From Mactromeris polynyma (lineage: Eukaryota > Mollusca > Bivalvia > Venerida > Mactridae), in NCBI GenBank assembly GCA_032209605.1, contig JASFXZ010000013.1, forward strand, positions 11,553,901 through 11,617,900: a stretch of 64,000 nt of DNA, read 5' to 3'. The notes under the pieces were generated by a model that was not told where the DNA came from, searched no databases, and saw nothing but the letters and a program-made list of their open reading frames with translations. Shown here piece after piece: positions 61,411 to 64,000 of the stretch. Made by a program: the position numbers and the translations under genes. Numbering within the stretch: position 1 is the stretch's first letter; each line of letters starts with the position of its first letter.

Positions 61411-62532
61411 GTCATGATCCTAGATATGTACTGACTGTTAATATGACTTGTAATTTAGACATATCCAATTCCCAATATTGCGACACGTGCCATGACGTTC
61501 CCGTCATTGTATTCTCACATGTCGTATTTTTAATGTGTTTCTATGTTTCACGTTCATGACAAATGCTAGTTAAATGGAGATATGACGAAAATAGCAATTG
61601 AACTGAATTATGACTAATAAGCGAATTATAACATGTCAACGCTAGCATAATCTGATGTTCAAATAAAGGTGTTCATCTTCGACGCAACATTGTTTTGTCT
61701 GTATGAAAAGGTTGATGAGTATTCGATGCATGAAGAACGTGTTTGATGTGAACAAATATCAGATTTAAATACGACGACGAATAAGCGGCAATAATTAAAC
61801 CCATTGAATTGATGTATTAATCATTACATCATTACAATACTTAATTCAATTCATTTGTGTCTCTCCCTGTCATACAAAGTTTTAAAGTGCAACTATAAAT
61901 AAATACGTGGTATTATATTGAAGCGTCATCATATCCACTCCAACATCAATTCAAAATCACCTGTGTATCCAAGGCAGTTTTACTTTAATGTTTTTCCGTC
62001 TCAATTACTTTGTAAATTAAGTGTATGCGCAAACAGGGCAAACATTACTTAAGAGGTTACTATGAACAATCTGTATGTACTAGTGACCAGATGGCTAGAT
62101 TCGAGAGCTTCTAATCGTGAATAACACGTCAGTTGAATAAACGTTTTCCCACCTACACAAATACTCAACCACATGCTGGTATAATATTGCCACTTCATAC
62201 GTAAGGCGACTGCAATTCACACCTGCTCCTGAATACTACACTTTATTTACTTAAACCAAACTACAACCTATCAGTTTATTGCTTAAACCTGTATGAAGCA
62301 CTTAAAAACAGTTTAACAGATACTTGGTCACGCCTAGCTATCCACAAATCAATTTTGCTGACTAGGGTGAACTATTGTTTACGTTAGCGAACTAAAAGCT
62401 AGAACTCAAAACTACACGCATTGAAAACATTCGCCATGATACATAATGCTTCTGTTTAATAACGTATTACTGATGACGTCAGTGAAGAAGATACAGTTTG
62501 CTTGATTTTTATTCGTGCGAAATGTTAACCGT
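61411..62532. other. AT-rich non-coding stretch
   Basis: Nothing recognised. Confidence 0.4.
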
Positions 62533-62748
62533 CTACCTTCGCCGTGTGGTTAAGGCATGTGCCTTGGGGCGGGATGTCGAACTTATGGCGGTTAGCTAGT
62601 AAAATAATGGTTACTGTGTGCCTACTTGCATGGTGCCTGGCATTAAAAGGAAAGGAATTAGAAAGTAAATGTGCTCAGAAAGTAGGTGTCTCATAAGTCA
62701 GAAATGGCTGGCCCTTTAAGAAGGGGTGACAGTATAATAAATTAACAC
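62533..62748 (+). mobile_element. SINE family S2, copy 2
   Basis: Same body as 37345-37605 with the B-box half of the tRNA head deleted (GGGCGGGATGTCGAACTTAT). Confidence 0.7.
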
Positions 62749-62876
62749 TTACCTTTTTTCTTTTACATAGCTTTGTGCCTTGGCATGCAGAAAATGCAAG
62801 TATGTAATGCGCACCGTGAAAAGGCAAACATATGTTACTTACCTATATAACAGATTGCCTATTCCATATATATTTA

Positions 62877-63120
62877 TTTGAGCGCTGCTATGGGATTTAC
62901 AAAATCTTCCGTAAGTGACTTCATTTCAAGAAAACGCAACATGTGATGTCACTATTTGCAAGCAGGAAACAATATGTACTCCATATGGTCACTTCGTTTT
63001 CATATTGCTATATGGGGCAAATATTGCTTACTCTCAGTACATGGTGACGTCACATGTGAGGTTTCTGGTAATGACGTCACTTACAGAAGAGGTTGGAGCT
63101 CCCACAGCAGCGTTCATATA
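62877..63120. mobile_element. Foldback element F1, copy 3
   Basis: TTGAGCGCTGCTATGGGATT to CACAGCAGCGTTCATATA, uninterrupted; gives the empty-site form of copy 1. TGACGTCA occurs in the right half (near 63043 and 63071). Confidence 0.75.
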
Positions 63121-64000
63121 TATATATAATATTTACAGTACACCCAAGTCCATGAGAAACCGCGATATTTATGACTCATTCATATGTAAGCATATATCTA
63201 AATGCTGTATCATATTCAGGAATGACATACTCGGCCGCTGCTCAAAGTATTTCACAAAATGATAGTACAGCTTTTTCTTCAGTCCACCATTACGGTAAAT
63301 TGTGCATTGGACGTATAATTATGATCATTTGAGCACATATCATGATTACGTAATGGTTACTAGTACTCAACATAAGGGTTTAACATGCATATGTCTTGCC
63401 TTTATAGAGCCATTTTATAACGAATGACGAAGCATTTGTATAGGGAAATAATTAATTAAAGAAATCGACATAAAGGTGGCACTTTTTAAGAGGTTTATAT
63501 TCACAAATAACACGAAAATAATAATGTCAGAGTGATTATCATCTTCATCATTAATGCCACTCTAGTATGGCATATTTTATGTTGTTACATAGTTAATGTC
63601 GTTCTCTGTTTGACCATAGCGTTATTGTATCGCCATTAAACTGTCTTGCTTATAGACCCAGAATTAAGCATTTTCCACAAATGAATGTCACAACCAGAGA
63701 TAATATATCTACTGATAACCAATTTATTCAAAATGCGTATCAAATTTATGGCAACATAGATAAAAGATAAATTTCTCCATTTTGTTCCGAATATGATACG
63801 TAAAATAGTTAACTTATATGATATAAACTTGATGTCATTAAGATCAAATTATTAGTAACACTTCGTAAGTCTAATGTATGACACATTTATTTTTGACAGT
63901 CATCTATTTTTATCATACAGAAGTTTACGTATCTATGACAAAATATAATGTATAAATTGCAAAAGTGGGATATGAGGAATAAATAATACATCTAACAGTC
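63121..64000. other. AT-rich non-coding stretch to window end
   Basis: Nothing recognised. Confidence 0.4.

Overview
This AT-rich, gene-poor window has intron-split genes with GT-AG boundaries, many minisatellites, tRNA-headed SINEs and foldback DNA elements, so it is animal nuclear DNA. The best guess is a bivalve mollusc. The reasons are dispersed repeats whose wording recurs in bivalve genomes (21.0-21.6 kb and 35.6-36.15 kb), SINEs with a shared tail domain of the molluscan type, and a myostatin/GDF11-like first exon of invertebrate form. This is inference; no species is claimed.

1-20.3 kb is a tandem segmental duplication. Copy A runs from the left edge to about 8.25 kb and copy B from about 10.24 to 20.27 kb. 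Each carries the same five recognisable coding exons on the + strand: a ShK domain, three exons that together make one Ly6/uPAR (three-finger) domain, a threonine-rich linker, and a terminal von Willebrand factor A domain. The products are probably secreted or cell-surface proteins of about 360 residues without the signal peptide, whose exon I could not place. All exon lengths, splice sites and phases agree between copies. The VWA exon is about 97% identical over its central part, but differences cluster in loops expected on its ligand face. A 53-bp satellite just 3' of the gene has about 4 decayed units in copy A and about 43 in copy B.

20.3-50.6 kb holds no gene I can support. It holds four large minisatellites (41/42 bp at 22.36-23.42 kb, 14 bp at 27.97-29.32 kb, 35 bp at 44.65-45.84 kb, and the end of the 53-bp array), SINEs of two or three families, paired inverted repeats, nested foldback/MITE elements with TA or 5-bp target duplications, and a near-perfect 36-bp-stem hairpin at 44.05 kb.

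50.7-51.7 kb carries the promoter (TATA box plus initiator) and first coding exon of a TGF-beta ligand of the myostatin/GDF8-GDF11 type. Its later exons are not visible up to 64 kb, so intron 1 probably exceeds 12 kb. The rest of the right end is AT-rich non-coding sequence with scattered SINE and MITE copies.
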